From Kappaphycus alvarezii (lineage: Eukaryota; Rhodophyta; Florideophyceae; Gigartinales; Solieriaceae): DNA of 64,000 nucleotides. Under the pieces are notes generated by a model. That model had not been told where the DNA came from and did no database searches. It worked only from the letters and a program-made list of their open reading frames with translations. Positions 46,010 through 55,907 of the stretch are shown here, piece after piece. Position numbers and translations under genes: made by a program. Position 1 is the first letter of the stretch; every line of letters starts with the position of its first letter. The stretch lies in assembly GCA_002205965.3 (NCBI GenBank), contig NADL03000699.1:2701529-2765528 (forward strand), given 5' to 3'.

Positions 46010-46500
46010 TCAGCTGAAGCGTCTCCACCTTCACTTCTTCCATCCGTCGGCAAGTAAATTATTTAATATGATATCAGGAGCCCAGCCTTAGCAGGCAACG
46101 CCTGAGAACCGTAAAATAATTAAGGAGATCAGCGAGTCTTGCAAAACATGTAAGCGCTTTAAACCAAGGGCTAGATAGTTCAAGGTTACTATACCAAGCG
46201 TCATAGTTTTCAATCAGGAGATTTTCTCGGATATAATGTATCTCGATAATTTACCTTTACCACATGTAGTCGACACACAAATGCACTTCTCGAACTCAAT
46301 GTTCCTGCACATTCTGTCAAAAAAGGAAGTATGGAACGCCTTTCTTGAGTGCTGGTCAACGATATACACAGGTGCAACTCTCGAGCCTTTATGGAAGCCA
46401 AAGATAAAGAGCTACAGAGGTCAATTCAAAAGGTCACTTGAAAGAGCAATTGAAGAAGAATGTACCCGACGAGTCTTCCATTCAACATATTGACTGAAAG
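46010..46500 (+). pseudogene. Integrase of Copia element 2 (truncated)
   Basis: Carries LKRLHLHFFHPSASKLFNMI of the zinc domain and PHVVDTQMHFSNSMFLHILS plus AFLECWSTIYTG of the core. The part with the second Asp and the Glu is missing or scrambled after 46400. Confidence 0.82.
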
Positions 46501-46529
46501 ATTCGTGCTTTCTATGAGAAATGTCGGTA

Positions 46530-47687
46530 CCGAGGAGGAATACCCGAAAGCTAAGTTTGTGGTTCAGGGCTACAAGGACAAAGCAAAGAAGTTCCTAGTC
46601 CACAAATTATGAGGCAACGTTCACCGAGAAATCTAGTAGCCGTAGAAGCGATATTTTGATTCGACATATGGTCGCAAGACGTCAAGCAAGCGTACTTTCA
46701 GTCCAAGGGAAACCTTTTGAGAAATATTTACTTGACACCTCCTAAGGTGCTCGAGTATCTGACGGATATCTGCTTGAGCTGATAAAGCCCCTGTAAGGAC
46801 TTACAAACTCTGGAGACTACTGGAACAGGACTGCGAGTCCCCACTTAAGGCAGGACTTGGGAATGAAATCTACCAAAGGTGATCTTTCTGTGTTTACCAA
46901 ACATGAAAATTCTAAACTGATAGGGATGATCGGTACTTACGTGGATGACTCATTGGCATGCTGGAATGATCAGGTTAAGAAACTGACCGAGAAAACACTT
47001 CATAAATTTATATCGAGAGGGAGGGAGTACGATAGTACCATATTTGCGGGTTTGAGAGTCTAAAAAACCGAGTTTGGCTTCGAGCTCAGCCAACACCAGT
47101 ATTCAAAGAGTCTCAAGATACTTCCATCTGATGGAAACTTCTCGGTTTTTAGTTTATTAAGACATAAAATGGCTTTGATTACGCACATAATGCCGGAGAT
47201 ATGTTGCGTAGTCAACATGGCCGCTCAAGTAACTGAGAGTACGTTCTCTAAAACAACATCAATCGCATTAACAAAATTGTCCGGCACGTGAAGAAGGAAC
47301 CACTTATACCTTTCAAGTACTATAAACTTGACTTCAAAATGTTGAGTTTAAAAGTCCACGCTAACTTCCTTTGCCAATACTAATGGAAAAACATCACAAA
47401 TAGGATACATCGTGCTCCTTACGGACGAATCTGTAAGGTGCAATGTGCTGACGTAATCGAGTCACAAAAGCCGAAGAGGCACGCTTTCTGTCCTGGGTGC
47501 GGAATTTTACGCCTTTGCTGACGCTTTTGATGCAGCTTACATAATCAAGCACGATCTAGGGTCAATCCTGGGAACAAGGATATTCTTATCAATTTTCGTG
47601 GATTCTAAAAGCTTACTTGATGTGATCAAAAAGTGCTCTTCAACCCTGGAGAAACGACTGATGATAGACGTAGACGTTGAACGCCAT
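46530..47687 (+). pseudogene. Reverse transcriptase/RNase H of Copia element 2, 5' part
   Basis: Pieces include AKFVVQGYKDKAKKFLVHKL, TYVDDSLACWND with the YVDD box, KFISRGREYDSTIFAGLRV and SLLDVIKKCSSTLEKRLMID. It is cut at 47687 by the inserted solo LTR and resumes at 48682 with AYHRNEICHFGFARTSKNPA. Many stops. Confidence 0.87.
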
Positions 47688-48681
47688 TGTAGTCACACTG
47701 TACCGCCATCGGCAGAGCTGATTTTGGTGATCTTTTTTTGATCTGATTCACTGCTAACCAGCACGCACTGTACTGTACTGTAAGGACAATTTTCGATTGT
47801 CGCCCACTATTACTATTGGTACCGTATAACCACCGAGAGGGTTTGAGGGCTTGCAATCTGGACCACTCGGTCCCAAATTGGACCTGATATTTTCGCAGAT
47901 GATAGGCACCTATTGAACCTATTGAACCAAGTGTCGACTTTATTTATCTCTAACTTGGATCTCCATTACTTGGCGGACCTTAACTTTACTCACCCCGCCG
48001 TTGTTGATAACCCTAACCTATCTAACTAGTCTTTATACTCACCTGGCTACTAGGGTACCAGATTAAAGAGCTACCCCGGTGTTGGCTCTGAACTTGACTC
48101 ACAACTTCCGTCTTTGCGGAAACCTTGCCAACGGCAACTTTGGCTACAGCCACGTTTATCCGCCCGGGTCCCCCTTTTAATTACCCCTCTCTATCAAATA
48201 TTATACTAACCCGTTTGCTGTTTTTTGTGATATTTATTCACACTTGGCGCCCTGGACCCCAGCGTCTAAATACAAATAGGAACTTCAAGGTTGTCGTTGG
48301 TGACAACATCCTTATCTCCAAAGGAGATATTCAGCACTGCTGACCCATTACTACATCTTCTTTGTCCATTACTACACCCCTGGTGTCTACGGTTCTTTGT
48401 CATCAATCCTTTTCAAGGGTCTAGTATTCCGCCGACCGCGGTCCGGCCTTAAAACCTGGAGGACAAGTATACCGTCCAGCCGTCCAAGTAATTACCCCCG
48501 CTCTTCCAGCCCCACCTTTCCTCGCCGTCGGCGAGCTGTGCTACTGCATAGATGCGTGCTTAAATAGAAAGAGGGCCAGCGAAAACCCTGTGGGTCTTGA
48601 AGTGTGTGTGTTGGTTCTCCCATTGTCTGACTGGGTTCCGTTCATAGACGAGAGGAACTGCGCACCACGCACTGCACTACA
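47688..48681. mobile_element. Solo LTR (about 994 bp) inserted in Copia element 2
   Basis: Begins TGTAGTCACACTGTACC and ends GCACTGCACTACA, so the ends are TG...CA with inverted TGTAGT/ACTACA. It is flanked by GCCAT on the left and GCCAG on the right, a 5-bp duplication with one change. Removing it rejoins the RNase H reading of Copia element 2. There is no internal coding region. It is unlike any other LTR in the window. Confidence 0.75.
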
Positions 48682-48820
48682 GCCAGGCGTACCATAGGAA
48701 TGAAATATGTCATTTCGGCTTCGCCCGAACTTCGAAAAATCCTGCTGATTGGTTTACGAAGGTTGGGAGATGCAAAGCTCTGATCAGAGTCCTTTTTCAA
48801 AACAGATGTGATTTACCATT
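48682..48820 (+). pseudogene. RNase H end of Copia element 2, 3' part
   Basis: Continues the RNase H after the solo LTR: HFGFARTSKNPAD, FTKVGRCKALIRVLFQNRCD and LPFEQWP, matching the end of the Copia element 3 polyprotein. A purine-rich tract (GACGAGAGAGAGGGAG, about 48868-48883) follows just before the 3' LTR and is the likely polypurine tract. Confidence 0.8.
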
Positions 48821-48890
48821 TGAACAATGGCCCCTACGATCGGATGTATAATAGAGGAAGAATAGTGACGAGAGAGAGGGAGCATAAAAA

Positions 48891-49294
48891 ATCTACGCAT
48901 ATGCTTCTTGCGCGCATCTTACACTATTTTGTAGTCCTCGCCCTTGCAACCTTTTATGAGGGTGCCACTCTAATCTATCTATAGAGTAGGTATTCTATTG
49001 ATATTCATATCTATTTCAAGTCTATAAAGGCCAAAGAATCTTTAGATATTTGCTACAGTAGATATTTATGGATACTCTAGAAAGACTCGTACGAGTAGAC
49101 ACAACTTCCCGCGCATGCTAGGGCTAGTAGACGGTGCCGGGATTGTGTATAAGTAGTGCAACTGCCGCACTCCAGTGAGTAAAGGGAGCAAACTAATTCA
49201 TCGATCTTCAACTCAGAGCCTGCTAACAAAAACACTTCTGTTATTTTCAGAGTTTCATGCAAGCGCCACTCTGTTTTTTTACCTTGTAATTCAC
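48891..49294 (+). repeat. 3' LTR of Copia element 2
   Basis: Starts ATCTACGCATATGCTTCTTG, ends TTGTAATTCAC, and is followed by GAAAA, the target duplication. It differs from the 5' LTR at many positions, so the insertion is old. Confidence 0.88.
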
Positions 49295-49371
49295 GAAAAT
49301 ATGCTGTTCAAGGTGCAGTATTTTGTGGTCGGGAAGATACACCTGATTCTATAAGTCTGACGCGCACTGTA

Positions 49372-50620
49372 CTTAAATACTTTGCTTATACCAGAATAAT
49401 ACATCCCAAACACTAGGTCAAACTCTACTTAACGACATGGAGCCGAAATTCTTCGTAAAGCAATGCAAGTTGCTGTAATAGAGTCACCAGTGTAACTACA
49501 GTGTATGCTTTGTAAATTACAGTGTTAATATAGCAACAACGCTTGCAGTGTAGATACGAGTAGGACTAAAGCGAAATTCGAACAACGCCGCCTCGTTTGA
49601 GTTTATGATCAAGTTTAAGTAATAAAGTTAATTTGCATCGAGCATGCTCGAACATCGGATAGACATTCTTGGTACTTTTAGTACTAGAAGGGTGTTGAGG
49701 CGTAATAGAATTGGATTGTTACTGAAGAGAGCGATACTGTCGACAGATAATGTCAACAGCCTGAGAATCCATAATATTTCCATTGAATATTCATTAGATA
49801 TGCTCTGAACCAATCTACACTTTTTGGAGTATTTTACTTGATAAACTGCGAAATTCAAGATACTTTCACCTGAATTGTATTGAGTAGCGACAAAAGAGTA
49901 CACTTCAATGTCAGCAAGCTTATGTCATCTTTTAGTAGCAAATGACATCAACAAATTAGTCCACGGCGGTAAAGCAATAAAAAAACTTCACAAAGTTATG
50001 TGAAAGGTAAATCACTACCTCAAGAAAAAAATCCCCAAGCTCTCCAAACTATGCTGGTGCCACTTGTGTCATCTCTTTACACAAGGAATCTGGCACTCGG
50101 ATGCTTACTCTGTGCTTACCTATATCGCCCAGGGTGTCGCTGTTAGGGCGATGGAGACCTACGGACAGTTCCGAGTCGTGCTCTCTCAAAGGCACGCTGC
50201 AACTGCTGTAATGTCCAACACAGCATGCTTGATGGCTGGTCCTCAGCCGCTACTTTAGAGAAGGTTATAATGTAGATATCATAATAGTAATATTAGCTAT
50301 CTGACGGAATATACTGGGACACAGCCGCCCACATCTTTCAAATATTAAAAAAACCCAACCTTATACCCAAAAAACCCAGAAGACAACGAAGGCAAGAGAC
50401 AATCAAACATGGGATCTCCAATACTAATACATTCCACGAAATCAACTTAGAAACAAAGAAAGTTTCACTACTTCAATCCATACCAGTGACATAGCTCAGG
50501 CAATAATAAATGGAAGTATCGTAAATTCTTTCAGTGAGGACAGCAAAACTCACAGTTTTACCTTAAAAGGTCTTCTGGTAAAGAAATCTAAAGAGACGTT
50601 TGCAGCACTGCAAATGGGAC
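49372..50620. other. Spacer before the Tc1 elements
   Basis: AT-rich, with only short frames (for example 50064-50258 plus and 49628-49903 minus) that I cannot assign. Confidence 0.35.
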
Positions 50621-50621
50621 A

Positions 50622-51811
50622 CGAAATGTACTAGAATACACTCCGCTAAACAAAACAAAAAAGCAAAAACTAATACTTTGTATGCTCTTCCTTGCCATCA
50701 ATAACAGCAAGTAGCCTCTTGGGAATGCTTTTGTAGAGACAAAACAGGTAATCAGTGGCGACAGAGCACCATGCCTCACGCACAGCATCCTTCAGCTCAA
50801 AGACATTGCGGTACTGAAGACCCCAATAATACACCCCTCTAGCCATAAATCACCATACATTTTCGATAATACTCAAGTGGGAGACCTCGCATGCCATGGA
50901 AAAGTACGTATCGACTTGCTGGATAGCCACAGGCGGGTATGCTGGGAAGTGTGGATGGGTGCATTTTCTTGTTGAAAGAGCCAAGTCTGCTGTTCGCCAG
51001 AAATTTCAGCCGCAAAAGGCATCAATCCATGCTCAAGAGTCTCGCAGTACTTGACCGATTCTTGTTTTCCTTCACAAACGATGAGGGAAGACGTTCCATA
51101 GAAGGAAATAGCACCCCATAACATCAATTAGTCACCCTCCATTTGACGAGTTGGAAACGACGAGTTTCCTTCCTCAAATCATGCCAGTAGCATGACAGGC
51201 CATCTGGCCCGTCCAAGTTGAACTTCTTGCCGTCTGAAAAAATTACCTTCATCCAAAACGCGTCCCCTCTGCTGATGTGACGGCGGGCCCAGGACAGTCG
51301 CTTTTCTTTGCGCTTCAGCTTGAGCAAGGGCATCTTACTCATCCTCCTGTACTGAAACTGCTGAACTCAGCGAACTGTCACGTTGATATTGAGGCTTTTG
51401 CGGAGTTTGCGTGGATTTTTCTCTCCTTTGGAAGCTTCTTTTATCAACGAGCGACGCGCGGTGTCGTAAACCTTGCGAACAACCTTGCGACTTACGGGTG
51501 CTTTCTTTTTCTTGTTCTGTTGCGAGAAGTACCAGACTGCCCTTTTTGCGCGATTTAGAGTTGCGGCTATTTCCCGAATTGAGTGTAGTTCGTTGTTATA
51601 TGCGAAGATCTGGCCTTTTTCGAAATATGACAAGCCGCGCTGCTTTCCCATCTTGTGTGGGATTGACTGGAAGAATGCCGCAGAAGGTATCGCGTTGTCG
51701 TCCCCTCCATGTTTGGTGCCAAATAATGCTTTAGGCTCGTAGTTCTGTGTCGGTTGGGCTTCTTTATTTGGCGGGTAATGTAGTGTTTTAGTCGTATTCT
51801 AATATATTTCG
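50622..51811 (-). mobile_element. Tc1/mariner element A (decayed)
   Basis: Inverted sequences CGAAATGTACTAGAATACAC (50622) and GTATTCTAATATATTTCG (51794-51811) bracket a minus-strand transposase. By comparison with element B these could be inner repeats, so the true ends may lie further out. It is a different subfamily from element B. Confidence 0.7.
50650..51651 (-). pseudogene. Tc1-type transposase A
   Basis: The N-terminal DNA-binding part (MGKQRGLSYFEKGQIFAYNN, IREIAATLNRAKRAVWYF) is followed by [16 protein letters not shown] and [17 protein letters not shown] with the first catalytic Asp, then WLFQQENAPIHTSQHT, where the usual Q-DNA-PH-S has Glu for the second Asp. The part after WHARSP is heavily decayed. 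Frame changes near 51124 and later. Not active. Confidence 0.85.
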
Positions 51812-52023
51812 TAACCTGCAAGAGAGGGAAAGCGGATTTTCTTGAAGGGATCTAGGCCAGTGCTTAAAATTCAAAAAGCATTTATATAGTTCGAAAGAGT
51901 GCACAAAACTGTTTTAGATCCGAGTCTTTAAACGCAAATTAAATAAAACATTGAGCTGCTTTAAAGATAAATCGAGGCGTTTCTAAGTGCATTTCGTTGA
52001 CTGTAAACTTGTACTCACAAATA

Positions 52024-52229
52024 CAGTGCGCCTAATGAATATAGAAACCGTAAAATCTAAGGCATAATTATACAATACGGAATGAGGATAGAACGCAAAC
52101 AACCCTTACTTACCTACAGAGACTGAGATAGTACTATAGAGGCCAGAGAACTAGTATCTACTCTCCTATTTCCAAAGGAAAGAAAAAATTTAGTGGCGTA
52201 GTGGATAATAAATATAGAAACTATAAACA
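52024..52229 (+). repeat. Left IR/DR of Tc1 element B
   Basis: Two direct repeats sharing the core TAATxAATATAGAAAC, outer at 52024-52050 and inner at 52202-52229. Confidence 0.85.
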
Positions 52230-52271
52230 GAAATACACAAAAAGTAACTAAGAAGAAAACTAGAAAACAGC

Positions 52272-53270
52272 CTAGTAGTTTATTTTGCCTCCATTAGCCT
52301 TAAGAACTTCGACGCACCTTTTATGCATCGACTTAACTAGCTTCTGAAGCACAGTTTCCTCGATCTTGGCCCATTCTTGGTCAATTGCCACTTTTAAAGA
52401 AGAAACTGAGTCAAACTGCCTTCCGTTATTGTAAACAGCCCGCGCCAGGATACCCCATAAGTTTTCGATTGGGTTTAGGTCCGGGACCGTGCAGGCCAAT
52501 CCATTACAGTAACGTCCTTCTCAGAAAACCATGCCTTCGTATGGTGAGATACATGGATAGGGGCATTATCCTGCTGAAACACCCAATCAAATCCATGGTT
52601 GATGGCCGCAAAATCTAATAAATTATTCTCCAATGTCGTACAGTAACTTGCAGACACCTTCCTTCCATTCAAATAAACAATTGGACACTTGTAAAAGTAA
52701 GAGAAGCAAGCCCAAATCATAACTGAACCAGCGCCATTTTGGCGCTTGGCCAATAGCCTCTCATCCTTACGCATATCATGCCAGTAATGCTTAAAACCGT
52801 CTAGCCCATCCAAATTAAACTTTTTTTCATCTGAAAAGATTACTTTCTTCCAATCATTTAGTCCTTTGCCAACCATCTCTGTAGCCCAATCAAGTCTTGC
52901 TTTTTTGTGGGCTGCGGTAAGCAGCGGAACCTGTTTAATCTTCTTGTACGTAAGAGTACTCGTTGCACGTAATATCTGCTACACTCTCTTCTTGCCTATT
53001 GGCAAATACAAAGCGGTACAGAGCTGTCCCGCCGATTTCTCACCCTTGTGTGCCTCTCTTAGTAGATGCCTTCTTTTGGCGGGAGATATTTTTGGCGGGC
53101 GTCCGCTTCGTTTCCCTTTGCCATACTTCTCCGGGGCTTGGATAAATGTCCACACCACCTTTTTAGAGCGATTGATTTTCAATGCGATGGAATCAATGCT
53201 CTCCCCGGCACACCTCATCCTCATAATTTCTCCTTTTTATTGCTCCGTGAGTGACTTTCCGCGAGGCATT
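52272..53270 (-). pseudogene. Tc1-type transposase B (nearly intact)
   Basis: From ATG 53270 (MPRGKSLTEQ, then a stop) it reads SIDSIALKINRSKKVVWTFI (helix-turn-helix), GKGKRSGRPPKISPAKRRHL (GRPP-type linker), KKVIFSDEKKFNLDGLDG (first Asp), DWVFQQDNAPIHVSHHTK (second Asp) and DLNPIENLWGILARAVY (third catalytic residue, Glu of the DDE triad). Only two stops and one missing base, in the CCC run near 52487, separate it from a continuous frame. All three catalytic residues are present. It may be the youngest DNA transposon here. Confidence 0.93.
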
Positions 53271-53397
53271 TTTTTGATGGGTAGTCGTCGTTCTCTGCCG
53301 TGAAGATACTAGTTGCAGTCGGTATTGTTCATTTAAAGTGTATAGCAAAGTACTTTATTGGTTTTACGATGTCGTAAATTCTACTTTTTGTAAACCG

Positions 53398-53606
53398 TTT
53401 TTATAGTTTCTATATTTATTATCCGTTTACAAACTGGAATAACGCATTTACGTCGCTACGATACCATTTTGTTGTAAATCTTTCTTGCTGTTATTTCTCT
53501 ATCTGACTGAGAAGCCTTTCTAGGGTATTCTTTTAAGGCGGGGGCTGTAGCAAGTGTGCAGAACTCAGAAATCGGGGACGTTTCTATATTTATTAGGCGC
53601 ACTGTA
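53398..53606 (-). repeat. Right IR/DR of Tc1 element B
   Basis: Mirror image of the left end: inner repeat at 53398-53425 and outer repeat at 53579-53606. Confidence 0.85.
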
Positions 53607-53737
53607 CAGTACTTACAATTTTTTAATAAGGTACAAGATTTTGTTCCAGCTTTCGAGCATTGCTCTCAATTAAATTTCACGAGATTTTAGCGAAATTTCT
53701 CTTTGCTTGGAACTCTCTACTGGTGGAAGTCCTTGTC

Positions 53738-53772
53738 GTACTGTACTGTACTGTACTGTACAGTACTGTACC
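53738..53772. repeat. TGTAC pentamer array upstream of MnmG
   Basis: Four and a half GTACT units followed by an inverted GTACAGTAC step, ending 92 bp before the MnmG start codon. The array is self-complementary. Similar arrays lie at 4630, 19474, 19586, 21549, 47768, 56843, 57080 and 57205. Confidence 0.85.
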
Positions 53773-53863
53773 ATATCAACAATTTCGCCTCAATCTTCAA
53801 ATTGCAATATTGCGAAAGGCGACGCCGTAGGATCAACGATCTTCGATTCCTTGCCGAAATCGC

Positions 53864-55891
53864 ATGCGTCGCCGTATCACCCATGCTGCAACTCCTCTCT
53901 ACGACGTCGCCGTCATCGGCGCCGGCCATGCTGGATGCGAGGCTGCCGCCGCCGCATCTCGTGCCGGCGCTCGAGTTGCTCTTCTTACCCATCGTTTTTC
54001 CTCCATTGGAGCCATGAGCTGCAATCCAAGCATCGGTGGTATTGGCAAAGGCCATCTTGTACGGGAGATCGATGCGCTGGATGGATTGATGGGTCGTGTT
54101 GCAGATCATGCAGCCATTCAATTTCGCACTCTGAACGCCTCGAGGGGAATGGCTGTGAGAGGCCCTCGTGCACAGTGTGATCGTAATCTTTATCGTGATG
54201 CAATGTGGGATTTATTGCATTCAGAGGAATGTAGCGGTGTTTCTTTGCTGGAGGGTTCTGCGGAGAGCTTTCTCATGGAGGACGGTCGTGTCTCTGGCGT
54301 GCGATTTGCGAAAGATGGAGGCGTTGCGGACTGCGAGTTACTCGCTGGGGCAGTCGTGTTGACTACTGGCACATTTTTGAACGGCAAGATGTTTGTAGGG
54401 TCAGCTACTACAGCGGGAGGACGTAAAGGGGATATCGCGGCGGTTGGAATAGCACAAGCACTACGTGGTAACGGTTTGAAGCTGGGGCGCATGAAGACAG
54501 GGACCCCGCCACGAATCTATGCGGATTCAATCGATTTTCGGGGAATGCAGGAGGAACCGTCCGACAAAGATCCGCTCTGCTTTTCGTTCCTGACCGACCC
54601 CGCAGGTGTTTTGCATGGCCGCGCTACAATCAGCTGCTTTCAGACGAAAACAACGGTTGCTACGCACAACATCATCCGAGAGGCGGTGGCTGCTGGTATG
54701 ACCCCCAGATACGACTCTGGTAATGGTCCCCGTTACTGCCCTAGCCTTGAAACAAAGGTCGAACGCTTTGGAGACCGCGATGGCCATATTGTATGGCTTG
54801 AACCAGAAGGACTCAACTCTGACTTAATATACCCCGCGGGAATATCCATGTCCCTCCCTGAGGATGTGCAGAGACGAGTGGTCAATTCCATTCCCGGCAT
54901 GGAGCGAGCTAGAATTGCAATCTCGGGTTATGCCGTCGAGTACGATTACGTTAATCCAACAGAGCTGCGTCCCAATCTCGAATGCGGGCAGCTGCCTGGT
55001 CTGTTCCTCGCGGGCCAGATCAATGGGACCACCGGGTACGAGGAAGCCGCTGCGCAAGGCCTTTTGGCTGGTCTAAATGCTGCCGTGAGCGTTTCATCTG
55101 AAATGCAGTCAAGAGAGCAGTGGAAAGAGTGTGGTCCCTTACAAGACGGGTACTTGCGACTCGGTCGTGGTGATGCGTACATCGGCGTGCTTCTGGATGA
55201 CCTGACAAGACTTGGAACGACGGAGCCGTACCGAATGTTGACCTCACGGGCGGAATTCCGAATTTGCCTACGACCTGACAACGCTGACGCGCGACTCACA
55301 CCGATTGGATGGAAATTAGGCTGCGTTTCGCGCAATCGATGGAATGAATTTGTGCGCAAACGGGAGGCGGTCACACGCTGTCTGCGGGCAATGCATGGAA
55401 CGCGGTTGACCAGAGCGCAGTGGTGCGAGCGAGGATTTGAGAGGCTTTTTGCTGGTGTGAAAAGAAGCGGGGGAAGACAGTTGAGCTTAAGTGACGGTTT
55501 GTCGCGGACAGATGTAACGTTTCAGGATATTGCAGCAGCATTTGGGGATGATATTGAGGTGTTGAAAGATATTTGTAGAAACGTTGAGTGGGGTCGACAT
55601 GTTGAGTCGGAGTGCAAGTACCGCGCACATATTGAACGACAGCAATTGGAAGTGGAGCGCGTTCGACGGGATGAGGGATTGCGCATTGGGGAGGGGTTTG
55701 ATTACGGGTCTGTGAAGGGTTTGTCAAATGAAGACTTGGAGAAGCTATGCAAAGAGAGGCCGGAAAGCCTTGGGGAGGCCGGACGAATTCCTGGTGTGTC
55801 TGCGTCGGGGATGGTACTTTTACGATCGTATGTTCGGCGGGGAATGTGCAACGGACAGGCTAGAGACCAGCTGCATGGGACAGGGAGCTGA
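53864..55891 (+). CDS. MTO1: tRNA uridine 5-carboxymethylaminomethyl modification enzyme MnmG/MTO1
   Basis: This FAD enzyme works with the GTPase MnmE/GTPBP3 and a folate to modify the wobble U34 of several tRNAs, in mitochondria in most eukaryotes. The 675-residue frame is intact. Near the start is the FAD-binding DVAVIGAGHAGCEAAAAASR (residues 14-33), then MSCNPSIGGIGKGHLVREID, MAVRGPRAQCDRNLYRDAM, TTGTFLNGKMFVG, GRMKTGTPPRI, the FAD C-terminal site GYEEAAAQGLLAGLNAA, DDLTRLGTTEPYRMLTSRAE and the C-terminal GLSNEDLEKL. The start is firm: an in-frame TAG at 53828 has no other ATG after it. The N-terminal extension is short but basic (MRRRITHAA), compatible with an organelle signal. Unlike genes at 3-18 kb it needs no frame repair. 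Confidence 0.97.
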   Translation: MRRRITHAATPLYDVAVIGAGHAGCEAAAAASRAGARVALLTHRFSSIGAMSCNPSIGGIGKGHLVREIDALDGLMGRVADHAAIQFRTLNASRGMAVRGPRAQCDRNLYRDAMWDLLHSEECSGVSLLEGSAESFLMEDGRVSGVRFAKDGGVADCELLAGAVVLTTGTFLNGKMFVGSATTAGGRKGDIAAVGIAQALRGNGLKLGRMKTGTPPRIYADSIDFRGMQEEPSDKDPLCFSFLTDPAGVLHGRATISCFQTKTTVATHNIIREAVAAGMTPRYDSGNGPRYCPSLETKVERFGDRDGHIVWLEPEGLNSDLIYPAGISMSLPEDVQRRVVNSIPGMERARIAISGYAVEYDYVNPTELRPNLECGQLPGLFLAGQINGTTGYEEAAAQGLLAGLNAAVSVSSEMQSREQWKECGPLQDGYLRLGRGDAYIGVLLDDLTRLGTTEPYRMLTSRAEFRICLRPDNADARLTPIGWKLGCVSRNRWNEFVRKREAVTRCLRAMHGTRLTRAQWCERGFERLFAGVKRSGGRQLSLSDGLSRTDVTFQDIAAAFGDDIEVLKDICRNVEWGRHVESECKYRAHIERQQLEVERVRRDEGLRIGEGFDYGSVKGLSNEDLEKLCKERPESLGEAGRIPGVSASGMVLLRSYVRRGMCNGQARDQLHGTGS

Positions 55892-55907
55892 AATTATGGA
55901 GATGCGG

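Larger units (their letters stand above)
42090..49294 (+). mobile_element. Copia element 2 (decayed, same family as element 3)
   Basis: LTRs at 42090-42493 and 48891-49294, 404 bp each and clearly related, bracket a zinc-finger ORF, gag, protease, integrase and RT/RNase H in Copia order on the plus strand. The sequence GAAAA directly precedes the left LTR (42085-42089) and follows the right LTR (49295-49299), a 5-bp target duplication. All ORFs carry stops. A solo LTR of another element is inserted in RNase H. Confidence 0.92.
39653..49371. mobile_element. DNA transposon with about 75-bp inverted ends, split by Copia element 2
   Basis: The left end, TATGGTGCTCGTCAGAAGTA and onward to 39729, is about 85% identical to the reverse complement of 49300-49371, which starts TACAGTGCGCGTCAGACTTA. 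With the Copia element (42090-49294) and its GAAAA duplication removed, the two halves form one unit of about 2.5 kb. The minus strand encodes a YqaJ-type nuclease domain followed by a PiggyBac-like transposase tail. The TA-CAGTGCG end resembles that of the Tc1 copy at 52022, although the transposase type differs. Confidence 0.65.
52022..53606 (-). mobile_element. Tc1/mariner element B with IR/DR ends
   Basis: Outer ends TA-CAGTGCGCCTAATGAATATA (52022) and the reverse complement of TACAGTGCGCCTAATAAATA at 53606 are flanked by TA. A related inner repeat, GATAATAAATATAGAAACTA, lies about 180 bp inside each end (52202-52229 and, inverted, 53398-53425). This is the double direct-repeat (IR/DR) plan of Sleeping Beauty-type elements. 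The whole element is about 1.6 kb. Confidence 0.88.
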
